Positions 25,601 through 38,238 of a DNA stretch of 64,000 nt are shown piece by piece. The position numbers were made by a program, and so were the translations under genes. The DNA lies in NCBI GenBank assembly GCA_947561715.1, contig OX387203.1, positions 1,860,001 through 1,924,000 of the forward strand, written 5' to 3'. Each line of letters opens with the position of its first letter. Position 1 is the first letter of the stretch. The notes below the pieces were generated by a model, which was not told the origin of the DNA, made no database searches, and worked only from the letters and a program-made list of their open reading frames with translations. Source of the stretch: Ascidia mentula (Eukaryota; Chordata; Ascidiacea; Phlebobranchia; Ascidiidae).

Positions 25601-28600
25601 TCTCCGAGCTATAATGAATTATCAATATGGTTTCAACCTGGTGATGGCTCATCCACAATGCATCAATGAAATCGCTTTGAGCCTCAATAACCGAAGTCTC
25701 AGGTCAGTTTTCAGGGCAAAATTGCTTGCTCAATTTCTGTAATGTGTATCTATGTTATGCTGAATTATGCACATAGGTGTTATTTTCACATTTGCTTGAA
25801 AATTTTTCTTCTAAAACGTCTTTTTGCTACTGATCTGCTTCTGATGTTCTCTTCTTAAAACTAACATACAATATCAAGTGATTTTCTAATGCCTGATTAA
25901 GTATGGGTGTGAAAGTATACACTAAAATCACAACTATATACCTGCTATGTTTGTTTAGAACAAAGTCCCTTGTATTGGAGTTGTTAGCGGCAGTTTGTCT
26001 TGTGCGAGGAGGTCATGACATCATTCTTCGTGCATTCGACAACTTCAAGTCTATATGCAGTGAAGTCAAGCGTTTCACGAAACTCATGTTCTTTTTTAAA
26101 ACAGAAGCAGATAGCATCGATTTTATGGTAAAATGTTTTTTTAATCAATGAATACAATTATGTAATCATTATTTGGTTTGTTGTTTAGCAGTGTTTCTAG
26201 TTCAGGGCTTAACAAACTAGGGTTCTTGATGAATTTCTGGAATCCCGGTTTTGGTCCCACTGTTTACACCTAGTTCTAGTTCTCTAAGAATCAAGCAAAA
26301 TGTTTGACACAATTGTGGTTTTTATTTAAAAATTCATATTCCCTGTCAGTGAGATTCTAAATTTATGGCCCTTTTCTTCAAGAAACTGTAAAATTGTTTA
26401 TTTATAATTAGTCTTTTAGTGTTTAACAACCTAATGTTGAACTTTTTTGTAGGTATCATGTATGCAGTTTATAAACATTGTTGTACATTCGGTGGAAGAC
26501 ATGAATTTCCGTGTCCACCTACAACATGAATTCACTTTGCTCGGTCTCGATGCCTACCTGGAAGTAAGTTGAAAGTGCTTTGCAAACATTCTTACTCATA
26601 TACCAGCAACTATAAATATAATGGCTTGCACATTTTTGCATCCATGTTTGGTATAGATTATAATATCATGGCCTATTAATAGTTTAACTTATTTTCTGCA
26701 TAATAATACTTTTGCTATTTTGTATGCATGATCTTGCTCATACCCAGTATATAATATATATACATATGTTTATTCTTACACCCATGTTTGGTTTAGGGTA
26801 ATAATACTGTGACCTATTAATGGAGCCTATTTGTTTTCTGTACTACAATTCTGCAATAAGTAAAAACCTACTGACGATGCCATTAAGGAGGCAAAATATT
26901 TATATCAGAATAAAGGCTGTAATGATAATTGACTGAAAAAACTCAGATACCAAGTCTTTGTTGCCCATAAGACTGTGTGGTAATTATAATACTTTACCAA
27001 AGAGTTCTGTGTAAACACCTTTTTTGAGTCAATTACAAACAATACTTTTCCTGTATGTTTTCAGGAGTTGAAGTTGACGGAGAGCGATCGCCTGAAAGTT
27101 CAGATCCAAGCGTTCCTGGACAACATGTTCGATGTTTCTTCCCTTCTGGAGGACTCTGAGATGAAGATCACCGCCCTTGAGAGGGTTGAATCCCTAGAGG
27201 AGCAACTCCTTGATGTAAGTTTGTCTCAGTGGGCCTTAATTGTAATTCAACCTGTGTCTATGATTTTTATTAACCTATTAATATTATGATATATTGATAG
27301 TCCCAAATATAAAGAAAACCCTGAATACATTATGATAGTATCAATAAACATTAATTTTATAATACTGTAACTAAATAAAAATGTAACCATTTTGCAGCAC
27401 CCTTCACATTTTGTGGATTTATTACATTATGCCTCATAAAGTAATAATGGGAGTTTCTTTGTAATAAACCTAGTTTTCATTTCTTCTGGTCGATTTAAAG
27501 TCAATTTCAAACATTGAATTTCTAATGATTTTTTTCCCCTTTAGCTCAACGAAAAATTTCAAGAACAAGAATACGAAAACATGACCAAGATTGTTCAACT
27601 CGAGAAACAACTTTCCACCAACCTGAGTGAATTGACTTTGCTTAAGGTAACATTCGTTTAGTGTTTCTTTGGTTACTCTACAGCTCCACCTAGACCTCTT
27701 ATCGTTTTGAATGTAGAACCAGTCTTAACAATTATGTAACTTCCAACGTTTTGGGGCCATAACCATTATCAGGAATAAGGTGTCAAAGCTCACCAATAAT
27801 TGATTCTAATTAATACATAGAAATTATGGTTCCAAATAATATTGCCTTGTGAGGGCATGCACAGTTGTACACACAGTTGTGCCTGCCTTGTCATGTCATA
27901 CCATGAAAATATAGAAAATAGTAATAATTTATAGAACAATTGTTTTGAAGCTATTAATATAAAGAAATATTGACTTCCCATTCAAAATGTTTTGGGTTTT
28001 TATCAATTTTCAGCGTCGTTTTGGTTTGCTCAATTACGTTTTACCACCAGAGGGCTCAACTGTTGATACTTCTGTGACTTATATTGACAAAGCCAGCTTA
28101 GATAAAGAGGCTTTAACAGGGGTATTTACATGGGTTTATTTTCCAGATGTTTTTTCTACATGCTTTAAATTTTATTTGGGCCAACCATACTAACCCACAG
28201 CAAATTTTTCAGTTTTAATTAACATTGCAACTATTTGTCAATATTATTAAGGTATTTTTTTGGAAACTTTTGTAAAATGAAAATTCAAAACATTAATGCT
28301 AAGACAAATACTCGGATAAGGCCAAATAATTTTGTTTTGCTCTGAACAATGGCTAATTTACTTTTTTGCATACTGACGTGCAGTTTTTTTATTGTTGATC
28401 AATTTTAATGCTTGCTGGACAGTCAGATGATGAGTCTGATGACAACATTAGTGATGATGTCATAAGCAATGACATTGGGAGTCTATTCTTACCAGTTAGT
28501 ATTTGGCATGATGGTATGAGTGAATATGTCAGTGAGTTTAATGAAAATGTCATGTTTGTACCACCGTCTGATTGGTTGCATGATAACCAATCAGATTACT

Positions 28601-31600
28601 CCACCACATCTCAATCTTCCAGCAGCACTACAAGTCAGGATGACAACCTTTCCATGGAAAGTAGTTTAAAATCACAGAAAGATATGACGTTGCATTCTTC
28701 TCGCAGCGATCTTGGCATTGACAACTCCTTTATGATGGACCCAGAGTTCTCGTTTCTTCATGGGATGTCCCACCCTTTTCCATTTGAACCACCCCCAGTG
28801 CCCCCATTTTTACTGGACTCCGAATCTGTCCTCAACCAGCCTGAAACACATCCATTTTCCAGCGATGTAACTTCTTCAACGAGTGACATCTCATCTGAAA
28901 TTCGCTCCTTAGCTCAAAGCAGCTCCATAACAAGTGAAAACCTCTCACATCGATCCATTCAAAGCAGTGCACCATCTAGTGATTACTCGAGCAGCGGCAT
29001 GAGTTTTCCGTCTTTGAACATATTGCCAGCGATCGGGGAGCAAGCTTCACCTGAGGTTGTGAGTTCGTTGGAAAAGGAACTCAAGGAGCATATTGCTGTT
29101 AGAGAGCGTCGCAAATCAGAGGAACTTGTCATCTTTTCTAATAAGACTTCAACTTCATGGACAGTAAACCATCATGTGCTGCCCGACATTGGTGAAAATT
29201 TTACTCTCGTTCCCAAATCCCAACATGAAGAATCTAGCTCTCTGCCATCCCCAAGTGGAAGTTTGGCACTTCCACCGCTTCCGTTAAATGATGAAAGTGC
29301 GGAAGTTTTCAGACGCAACTTGTCCGATTCATCTTTGAATTCTCAGCTTCCAACCATCTGGGAAGAGAAGGTTTTCAAAACTACTGCTTGCAAATTTTGT
29401 GTTCCTCGTTATGTTGTGTGAATTTTCTTGTTTGAGAAATATGTTCGCATGTTTGCGACAAGGAAGAAGGCCATTAAAAATATCTGTAGCAAACATTATT
29501 ATGGGAAATTAAAATTGAATTCAAATACCTACTTGGAAAGTTGCATCTGACTTTCCAACCCTTTCCCTGGCTCCTGACACAATCAGACCTTGTTAATCCA
29601 TAACACTTAACATTTGGAAACACCATTATAACTTCTAGAAACACATTTCTTTCCTTGCATTGACCTCATTATATTCTAATTTCGTTAAATACGAATGCCC
29701 TGCTTAATAAACATTATTGCACAAAACAAAGTACTCAGGATAAACCAGTTATCACTGACTGTACCTTCCTTGATACAGTATGATCCCACTAGTTTAGCTC
29801 CCAGATTTTTGCCTAGGGTTTACCAACCCACTGGAAATCAATTTGTGTTTGCCCTGACTACAATGCTGTCTGCATGGATCTTGTTGCAGACTCTTTGAAA
29901 GCAGTTGGATATCAGTTTGTTTTGCCGTTGAAAACATTGGAAACCAATGTGATAAATATGTAAAGGTTCTGTTTTGAAATGTGACCTGTAACATGGTTTT
30001 ATTTATGGGGTGAAATGTGGTTTTGTGTTTTGTGACATTATGTCAATCCTTTTACTTTACTTTAAAAAGGTGGCGGCAAATATTTTTAAATGTCTAACTT
30101 TTTGTCAGTGCAAATTACCGGAATTTTTTCTTTAATATTTGGTCAAATTTTCATGCCGTTGTTTTGAATGCAGAGAAGTGGAGGAGGTATGACATCACTT
30201 CCACCTGGTGGTGATATGAAACTTCCAGGTCTTCCAGGATTGCCTGGAGGTCCTGGTGGTGAAATTTCTGACCTGAATTCAGCGATCAAAGTAAAAACAA
30301 AGGTATGCACTCATATAATAAAACTTTTAATAGTTGTTTTCACTTTTTTTTTCCCTTATTTTTTAAATCATTGAGTTTTTCTTCTGCACAAAAATCATTC
30401 AAAGAACTTATTGTGGATAGTGATTTATGCTGAAATTGCCATTTTTTCATCATTTTTCTGTCAGCAATACATTATGCAGTGGAAAATTAATCTGACATAT
30501 GCACCACAGATAATATCTTCAACAATCTTCCTAACCGTTTTCGTATCAAAAAACAAATACTTTTTTCTGTAGGCAGAGTTGAAAACGTTTTTCTTACATC
30601 TTAAATAGATTAAAAATTTTGCTTTAAATCATTCACGGAGTCATCTATTTATTTAAATTGCTCACTCAAAAAACAAGTGGTAATAAGGAAACGCATTATT
30701 TTTTTTTCCAGGATCTTCCATCATCAACATCGAGTAAATCCCCCTCCGGACCTCCTGCTCCTCCACCTCTCGCATCAGGAGGAGCGAGCAAGAGTTCTTC
30801 CATTCCTCCCCCACCTCCTCCTCCTCCATCCTCAGGAATTCCACCACCCCCAGGAATTCCCCCTCCACCAGGGTCTGTTCCACCCCCACCCCGTGGTAAG
30901 AAAGTAATTTAATGATTGGGATGTAAGTGTAACATACTCTAAAGGAGCACTTACTAAAAACTAGGATCGGCCTGGTAAAAGGTGGCAATTCTATTCTTTC
31001 AAATGGTTAATTTTTTGCACAAACAACACAACTTAACATTAAGCAAAGTGAAAGTGATTTAAAGAGAGTGTTGTATGTAAGTTATATACATTCGGCCTGG
31101 TGAGCTTTGTCAGTTTCTTGTTCAAATAGAATTTTGCTTGAACAATTTTATATGAATATGGTACGGCCGATGTCCGTAAGGTGAAATATGTATTCTCACG
31201 AATTACCAAACTGATCCTTGTTTAGCAAGTGCTTTTCTTGTGTACCTAAAGGTCAACAATCACATAACAACACTTCCAGTGTTGTTTTATCTCCTAGCTC
31301 ACTATACTCTGGCCTTCTTATTGCTTCAAAACTTACATGTTTTACGCGCTTTTAAAATCCTACTACATAAACTTCTTTATTCAAACGTCATAATGCTTTT
31401 CAAGGCGTCCCCAACTTACCCAACCTTCCCGGTGGTCTCAAAGCCAAACAGCGCCACCATCCGAAATATCGACTCCCGGTGCTTAACTGGTCGGCTCTTC
31501 GACCCAACCAAGTTTCGGGGACAATCTTCAACGAGCTTGACGATGAATCTGTGTTAGGAAATGTAAGTTTTTCACCATTTAACCATGTATGAGCGTGTAG

Positions 31601-34600
31601 CTGTTTGATATCAAATGGTCTTCACTGGGTAATATTTATTGTGAACAGTTGTCGGTAGATTTGTCGTCCTTACAACTGTGCATGAGTGTTGAGCCGTTTC
31701 ATGCAAAATGGTCGCACTTAATATTTATTGTGAACAGTTTTTGATAGAAAACACAAAACATCCATTCTGTTTTCGACATCGTATATCTAAGTGTAGCATA
31801 ATGGGAAAAAATAGTGCATGCACTTCCCCACTATCTACCCATTAAAATGATGATAGCTTAAACCGTCGTAATTTCAGCAGATTATCGTATCACCGAAATA
31901 AAATAGAACAAACCTCAAAATCACTTATAAACAAAAGAGCCAATATTGATAATTGTGCTGCGAACTGTTCACAATGTTTTTGACCCATCAGTCTACCTTG
32001 CTATAGTTATGCTGCAAGACTGTCATAAGCTGCACTGATGAAACCCGGTCAAAGTGTTCCTGTGTGTAAAAGGCGCAATAATATTCATTGTAAGGTGCAG
32101 ACAGGTTGCACTGATGAGACTTCGAAACAGCGTGTACACCTGTCTGCAGCTCTCTCTGTCTGAAGTGTTGCACTGTTACCAAATAACTGTAAATCCACCA
32201 TCCCTTTCGTTAGATTGACATGGCAGACTTTGAGGAAATGTTCAAAACGCGAGCACAGGACACCGAAGCCGACCGACAGCGACTCCAGAAACTCGCGGAG
32301 TCTCAACAAAGGAGGGGACAGTCCCTCATTGACGTCAACCGCGCCAGGAATCTTGGTGAGATGACGTTCCATGTTACGCTTTGATGACTTAATGCAGCCG
32401 AACACTTACGCACTGTACCTTAATCCCAATAAACGCAAAATGTGACATATAAGTGTGTGAAGTATCGTTTTATTTAATATATAATTTCCACACCATTATT
32501 AACAAACAAATTTCCCGCATTTTTTTCCAGCCATCACACTCCGCAAGATCGGACTGAACACAGACGACATTTGCAGATCCGTGTACAGTTACGACCTCAA
32601 GTCTTTACCTCTGGAATACGTTGAGATGCTCCCACGTTTTATACCAAACGAGGGGGAATTGAAGGCGTTCAAAAATTACGAACGTTCTGGCAAATCTTTT
32701 GACGATCTGGCGTCTGAGGATAAATTCATGTGGCTGGTGAATATTTAGTTTTAGAAAACAAACGACACTTAAATACTTCTTTGTATTCAAAGTGAGCACC
32801 TGCTTTTTATGCTCTACTACCTTTAATAGTAGAGCATAAAAAGTAACGCATGCCTCCATAGAGTACTAGCCAGGCTACATTTTGGTGCTGGAGTTAAATA
32901 CCTAATGGGTTAATGCGTGCTAAAGTTACTGTCCCAAAAAAGTTGGAAACGATAGTCATGCTTTCTGGAAAATTATATCAATAAACAAAAGCTGCTAATT
33001 GGACATTTCCAAAAACCCAAACGCACGTATTTTTTGAAAGTTATCTTTGTATAAATTTTGCATCGTATATTACTCAAGTTGTAACGGTACGATAATTGTA
33101 ACAGTGAAAATTTTTCTCCACAACAAAACGCAACAAGATTATTTTGCTTTTCAGTTCGGTCGTGTTGAAAGACTCCAACAGCGACTTAACATTATGATTT
33201 TCATCGGCAACTTTCCCGATACTTCGCTGTCAATCACGCCGCAAATCGCGTCCGTAATTGCGGCGTCCATGTCCATTAAATCGTCGGGCATGCTCAAGAA
33301 AGTCTTGGAAGTTATCCTGGCGTTCGGAAATTACATGAACAGTGCCAAGCGTGGTGCCGTCTATGGTTTTAAACTGCAAAGCTTGGACGCTGTAAGTTAC
33401 ACGCAATAGTAGAAAATTTGTTAGTTTTACGTCATATTTTGACGTCACAACATCTAAATGTGTGTTTACAGCTGGTGGATACAAAATCGACGGACAAGCG
33501 TCAAACTTTGTTGCATTACATTGTCAACGTGATTCAAAATTATTACCCAGAAGTCTCAAAATTCTACAATGAATTGCGATATGTGGACAGAGCAAGTAAA
33601 GGTACAGTAGGAAGTAATTAAGTTGCTGCCTCGTCATGAGAAAATATGTCTTCTTTTGGACGTCATTTAATGTCTGATACAATGCACTTTTTTAATAATT
33701 TATACAAAACCCTGTTGAGCAATAATTTAATTACGAGTAACGATCCTGGTGTTCCAAAGAAAATTCGTGTCAGGCGATTAATCTGATTATCGTAAACACA
33801 ATCTCGACTCGAAATATCAAAACCAACTGAAATCATTCAAATGGAATAAGACATGGATGTGAATTTCTATCACTAAAATGTTTTCGTTTATTGATCATAT
33901 CCTTGATAAATTTTCCGAAAAATCATTCAGTTTGTGAAAAAATTCATGCAATTCTTCTAAGCTGGGTAATATTATTGACAACTTTGTTTAGTTTCATTGG
34001 AAAACATATTGGCTGATGTGAACGGAATCAAAAAGGGGATCCACCTCGTTCAGAACGAATACGAAACCCACCAACATCCAGTGTTAAAAGATTTTATCGC
34101 GGCATCCACGGACAAAGCGGCCAAGGTAAAAAAAAGTGTCAACTTTACGTTGCAACATTAACGTAGCCAAAACGAGAAAAAAGGGCACATTGCAAACGTA
34201 TGGAAAAAATGTTTCCAGATAATGCAAGACGCACAGACAGCCCAGGAAGCCTACAAGAACGTTGTCGAGTACTTCGGGGAGTCCCCTAAGTCGATGCCGC
34301 CCGAGACCTTTTTCCCAATGGTTGATCGATTCATAAAAGCTTTCCAGAAGGCAGAGAAGGACATGGAGGAATGGAAACTCGCCGACGTAAGTCCACGTTT
34401 GCTTTGCCCGGGTTAGTCGCGACGTCACTGCAACGTAACAACGCTGTTTATGACGTCACACAGGAGAAGCGCGCCGAAAAGGAGCGACGGGCGTTGGAGC
34501 AGCAGGAGGAGAAGGAGCTCCGGCGCAGGATGAAGGAGGAGATGAGGAACGGGGAACAGAAGTTGATCAGCGAACTACGGAACAAACAGAGGAAGGATAG

Positions 34601-35078
34601 GAGAGCTATTGAAGGCAGGGACGGTGCGATTGAAGACAACATTAACTGTGAGTACTGGCTCTGTGGGTTTTGGAGCCAAATTGAAACCTAACGCGGTATC
34701 GGTTCTTGCACTGTAATCACAAGGAGTCGATTCAACCTATAGTACAAAGGTGATTTAAATCCAGTTCAACGAATTAAAATTTAAACCGCAAAGCAAGCCG
34801 CACCCAAAGCGAGTAAGACGCATACATCCACTGAAGGCGCACTGGAGTCGCGCTGACACAAAAAATTAATAAATGACGCGTAAGCGAGCGATTGGCAACA
34901 TCGGTCAAGGTTTCCGATATGCTATGAGAATCCATGGGTGCCAAAATAATAACTTCTGACGTACGTTGCAGATATCAAATCAGAGCCATACAGAAGAAGC
35001 GACACCGTCCATCGTAGCTTCAGGAAAAAAGCGAAACCCGAACCAACGCGTCTCGCGCAAATGTCGACCATGTTGTGA
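22678..35078 (+). CDS. FMNL: Formin-like protein (FMNL family diaphanous-related formin)
   Basis: 23 exons: 22678-22788, 22984-23067, 23928-24085, 24512-24595, 24784-24972, 25574-25702, 25959-26127, 26453-26563, 27065-27214, 27545-27646, 28014-28121, 28423-29370, 30174-30302, 30712-30895, 31405-31562, 32214-32355, 32531-32736, 33155-33391, 33472-33601, 33992-34125, 34219-34386, 34464-34647 and 34972-35078. All phases agree, giving 1373 aa. It nucleates and elongates actin filaments under Rho-GTPase control. Seen: MGN start for N-myristoylation; GTPase-binding/FH3 region ([76 protein letters not shown]); polyproline FH1 at about 825-885; FH2 at about 886-1277 ([47 protein letters not shown]-like KFYNEL); [12 protein letters not shown] at the C-terminus. 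Exon 12 (316 codons, Ser/Asp-rich) is phase 0 at both ends; without it the protein would be the usual length of about 1057 aa. One FMNL gene is expected in an invertebrate chordate. Confidence 0.93.
28423..29370 (+). other. FMNL: Large symmetric exon 12 of FMNL
   Basis: This 948-nt exon opens with an acidic [12 protein letters not shown] run, has Ser/Thr-rich low-complexity stretches, a short proline patch ([11 protein letters not shown]) and a charged [17 protein letters not shown] segment. I recognise no domain. The frame stays open 51 nt past the proposed donor (AAG|GTTTTC) to a stop at 29419-29421. Skipping it would keep frame, so it is a candidate cassette exon or, if unspliced at its 3' end, an alternative terminal exon giving a formin without FH1-FH2. 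Confidence 0.65.
32028..32152 (+). ncRNA. Two decayed hammerhead ribozyme copies in an FMNL intron
   Basis: Copy a: AGCTGCA then the core CTGATGA (32035-32041), followed by a damaged GAAA box. Copy b (32104-32152): stem I strand GTTGCA, CTGATGA (32111-32117), a helix II shrunk to GACTTC, GAAA (32124-32127), stem III ACAG...CTGT, cleavage triplet GTC (C at 32144), and TGCAGC closing stem I. Both relate to the intact motifs at 40163-40604 and share the linker resembling AATAATATT...GCAGACAGG. The two copies sit in tandem, 76 nt apart, within intron 31563-32213. Confidence 0.6.
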
Positions 35079-35106
35079 TCTCATCGTGTTCCTACGTAAT
35101 CACCAA

Positions 35107-35798
35107 TGACGTCACGTCTCGTCACAATGTGTCAAATTGAGCTACCAGTGTTTTACTCTTCATTCTGACGTTGTGGATCACGTCAAATCGACGTCACACT
35201 TGCAAAACGTCATCTGTATTACGTTGCGTGGCTTTCGAGTTGGATGGCTTTAACATCAAAGTGTATGACGTCACGGATACTGGTTGATCACCCGCTGTGC
35301 AATGAAATATGCGGCAAATATTCAACTGGAAAATTATCATGATCATGTGACGTTGCTATTGTGACGTCGTGAATGACAATCATGCTTCTCGTGTTACGTA
35401 GATGCAATTGAGGCAGCACATTCTCTGACGTCAAGTCTGGTGCGATTTTTCTTAGTGTTATTTTAGTAGCAAACCCGTAACATTTGTAACAAACTTTTAA
35501 GCAGGGTAAATTCAAGCCTTTCTTGTACTTCGTGTTAAAATTGTTCTTTTTCGTGTAAATAATTCTCCGTGCCTTTGCGCCGCTTTTCAGACCTGTGTCT
35601 GTACATCATACCACGTATGCGGAACATAATATTACGCATTCATACCATGACGTCACGATGACATCATGTTAACTCCGTCCTGTAACGTCTCTTTTCGCGT
35701 TTGCATTTATCTTTTACGCTGCTCCGCGGCGCCCACTACAGAGTCCGCACCCTATTTATTACGTCACGAAAAGGTACACAACGTCGTTTGTGACGTCA
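35107..35798. promoter_or_regulatory. Cluster of CRE-like TGACGTCA palindromes
   Basis: Five perfect TGACGTCA sites at 35107, 35266, 35426, 35648 and 35791, plus several one-base variants (for example CGACGTCA near 35190 and TGACGTCG near 35362). Further perfect sites occur in nearby introns (33440, 34451) and in the next gene (36558). The motif is the CREB/ATF/AP-1 family site, but the whole neighbourhood is enriched, so function is uncertain. Confidence 0.4.
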
Positions 35799-35957
35799 TC
35801 GTGAGCTTGCGAGCATTCCGCCAAGGTACACACACCTTTCTATGACAAGACCTTTGTTTCTCTTTTTTCTGTATTTCCTTGTGTTTTTCCTCACCCCTTG
35901 CAGTTTTAACTCAAAATGCAAAACGACTTGCGGCACTTTTTCATGCATTTGCGGAGA

Positions 35958-35963
35958 AATAAA
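35958..35963 (+). terminator. Poly(A) signal, probably FMNL
   Basis: AATAAA about 880 bases after the formin stop codon, the clearest plus-strand signal before the next gene. Confidence 0.4.
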
Positions 35964-36285
35964 ACAGAATACGCAGAAGTAAAGCTGGATATTTCAATTT
36001 CCAACTATAAAAGGGTTTGCCTAAAATGACATAAAAACATTTCCAACAACCATAGCATAACGCGCTAGGTTTGTGTTAAGTATATTTTAGCCAAGAGACA
36101 ACCAATTATTTACCGTTAAAATGCATTGTAGTTTGGGCGACATTTTTTTTGAGAAGAACATTCAAGATCTTAAATGTTCAAACTCAAAAAATATTTCCGG
36201 CACCTTTCAGACTTTCACCACCTACATACCAACACCAACCCACCAACTATACGTGGATTCAAAACTATAGAAAGATCATCACATA

Positions 36286-37354
36286 TTATATGATGGTGCC
36301 ATCTGACACAGCCAAAAAATCTTCGTCGCCAAGATTCTTGAATCTTCCTCTGTTCATTAAATGAATAGTGGATGTGTCACTTGATGACGTCGTTGAATTA
36401 TTTTGACTGACGTTATCGTCAGGTTCTACGTCAGTGTCGAGTTGAGCTGGCAATGTTGCACCAACCATGATGTTTTCGGTACTAGGTAATTCTGCGTCTT
36501 TTTCAAATGTAACTTTATTAGTTGCATTATTTGTTTTTTCCGTGATGTCATGTTCGATGACGTCATTTCCGCCTTCCCTTGCACAAACTGACAGTAGGCC
36601 ACAAAATCCGAACCACTGGGATTTGCATCGAAGTCCGTCTTTGCATTGACCAATCATCGGCCCGCACGAGTCCCCTACGTCACGTGACTTAAACTCGTCA
36701 TCCGTGACGCATTTTCCCATTCCGCATATTCCACTCAAAGAAAACGGGTCGATTTTACATTTCAATCCTGATTTACAATTTCCCTCGTAACCGCCGCAGT
36801 TTTGCCCTTCCTGTCTTGAATTAAACTCGGCCTGGTCAACGCAACGTCCCGTTGAACGGAAGATTCCGGAATATTGGCATTTCAACTCTTTTCCACATTC
36901 TCCTTTCCAGCCACCACATTCGTCGCCTGGCCCGAGGAGACACTCCGGACAAAGTTTGTAACCTTAATAAAATAGGCTACATAGTGTCACTCGATTAACG
37001 CAAACAGAAAGGTCGAAAAATAGCATTTGTACGGTATAAAAACAACCTTTATTCTAAACAAATGTTTTCGGAATAAGTTGTGTACTATATATGGTTTTAA
37101 TCTATTTGTTGCACGCAAAGCAGAAGCACACAAAATGTGTATTAATTCTGACCTGCTATTTCCAGACAAGGGTGTTCGCCAACTCCATATTTGCAACCAT
37201 CCGTTGGTGGGCAGTCAGTCGTCAACATCCCGCTTTTCCTGTCATACTTGAACAAGTCAAAATAGAAATCAAATCCCCAACAAAAGCAGGCTTCAGAGTT
37301 GGAAAAAAACAAAACTGTCAAAATTCCGAATACTGACAAAAAACGAAATAGCAT
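36286..37354 (-). CDS. Secreted protein with three IGFBP-like Cys repeats
   Basis: Two minus-strand exons, 37354-37153 and 36962-36286, join in phase 1 to give 292 aa. A signal peptide (MLFRFLSVFGILTVLFF) is followed by a Cys-rich N-terminal part and three repeats of the pattern GxxCGxxxGxCxxxLxC (GDECGGWKGECGKELKC, GQNCGGYEGNCKSGLKC, GDSCGPMIGQCKDGLRC). The spacing resembles the second half of the IGFBP N-terminal fold, where CG...C...GLRC recurs. The last ~90 residues are acidic, Ser/Thr/Asn-rich and carry N-glycosylation sequons (NNAT, NNST). The acceptor is AAG rather than CAG. The role is unknown; growth-factor or matrix binding is only suggested by the fold. Confidence 0.75.
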
Positions 37355-38238
37355 TTCGCAATTATTCTGTTCCTGTGCTCTCAGTAACGCAATACGGTAT
37401 TAGGCGCTAACGTACCAGCTCTTTGTAGACAGTGAGTGGAAAATAAACACTTGAAAAGGGGATGCACAGCGAGATGGGAAACTTACACTTGTGGGGCTTT
37501 AATTTTATAAGTTTGCAGTGCAGAAACAAAAGCTAAATAAAACACAAGCAAAAAAAACTGCACTGGCGCGGAAAAACCGTAAGAGTTATCGAGTCAGACG
37601 CCCATGTTAAAGGTGATTTCCTCACAGAAAATCTCTGTCTGCCGTGGGATCGCTGCTAGTGGCATTGGAAGGTGATGGGTTTCGAAAGGTTGCATATGAC
37701 GTAAAGTGGCCACTCGGCCGTGCTTGCCAAAGCAAAACCCATCAAACGCAAACGCGAACTGGGTTCTATAAACGTTTTCTTTAAACCTAATCTAACATGA
37801 TGGTGTAAAATTCGGCGGTGATCGGAATCAGCTGCAAGTTGCGGCTGTCGCATCATCGTAGGTCTCGTTGATGATCAATCACACGTGCTGATAAAAAGTA
37901 CACAGGTGAGCAGCACCACTAAGTCTGAAAAATAAAAAAACAACTTGCACTGCTGTCTTCAACAATTTTATGATTTTAATGCAAAATGTCTGCTACAATA
38001 GAACTCGAATTGGATTTGTCCAAAAATTTGTACCGCGTATTTTTTTCACTTAATTTTTGGGTATGTTGATTCAAAATGCCCGATCATGGTGTCCTTGGCT
38101 ACAACGTTTCGATATGCGTAAGGTAGATATTTGCAATGCCGTTCTTTCTGTGTTTACGTCAAAGAATTTTTATTTTACGGTTGATTGACGTTTGTTTTTG
38201 TACTTTACATGTGTGTTGAAAAACAAAGTGATTGAAGG
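37355..38238. other. Divergent intergenic region
   Basis: About 0.9 kb between two divergent genes, so probably holds both promoters. No RNA gene or repeat is recognised. Confidence 0.4.

Larger units (their letters stand above)
35079..36285. other. FMNL 3' UTR and convergent intergenic region
   Basis: No coding gene is seen. The first part is presumably the formin 3' UTR; AATAAA stands at 35958-35963. The stretch is rich in CRE-like palindromes (listed separately). Confidence 0.5.

Noticed and set aside
26600-26870. Internal duplication in an FMNL intron (CATGTTTGG...CCTATTAAT twice)
   Set aside because: Only a short diverged AT-rich repeat; noted but too weak to call an element.
29371-29421. 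End of the long frame in FMNL exon 12 as coding
   Set aside because: The phase-0 donor at 29371 and a matching downstream exon make read-through less likely, though an alternative end is kept as a possibility.
30662-30988. 108-aa minus-strand open frame over the formin FH1 exon
   Set aside because: Antisense shadow of the proline codons (CCN reads as Gly/Trp/Glu-rich on the other strand).
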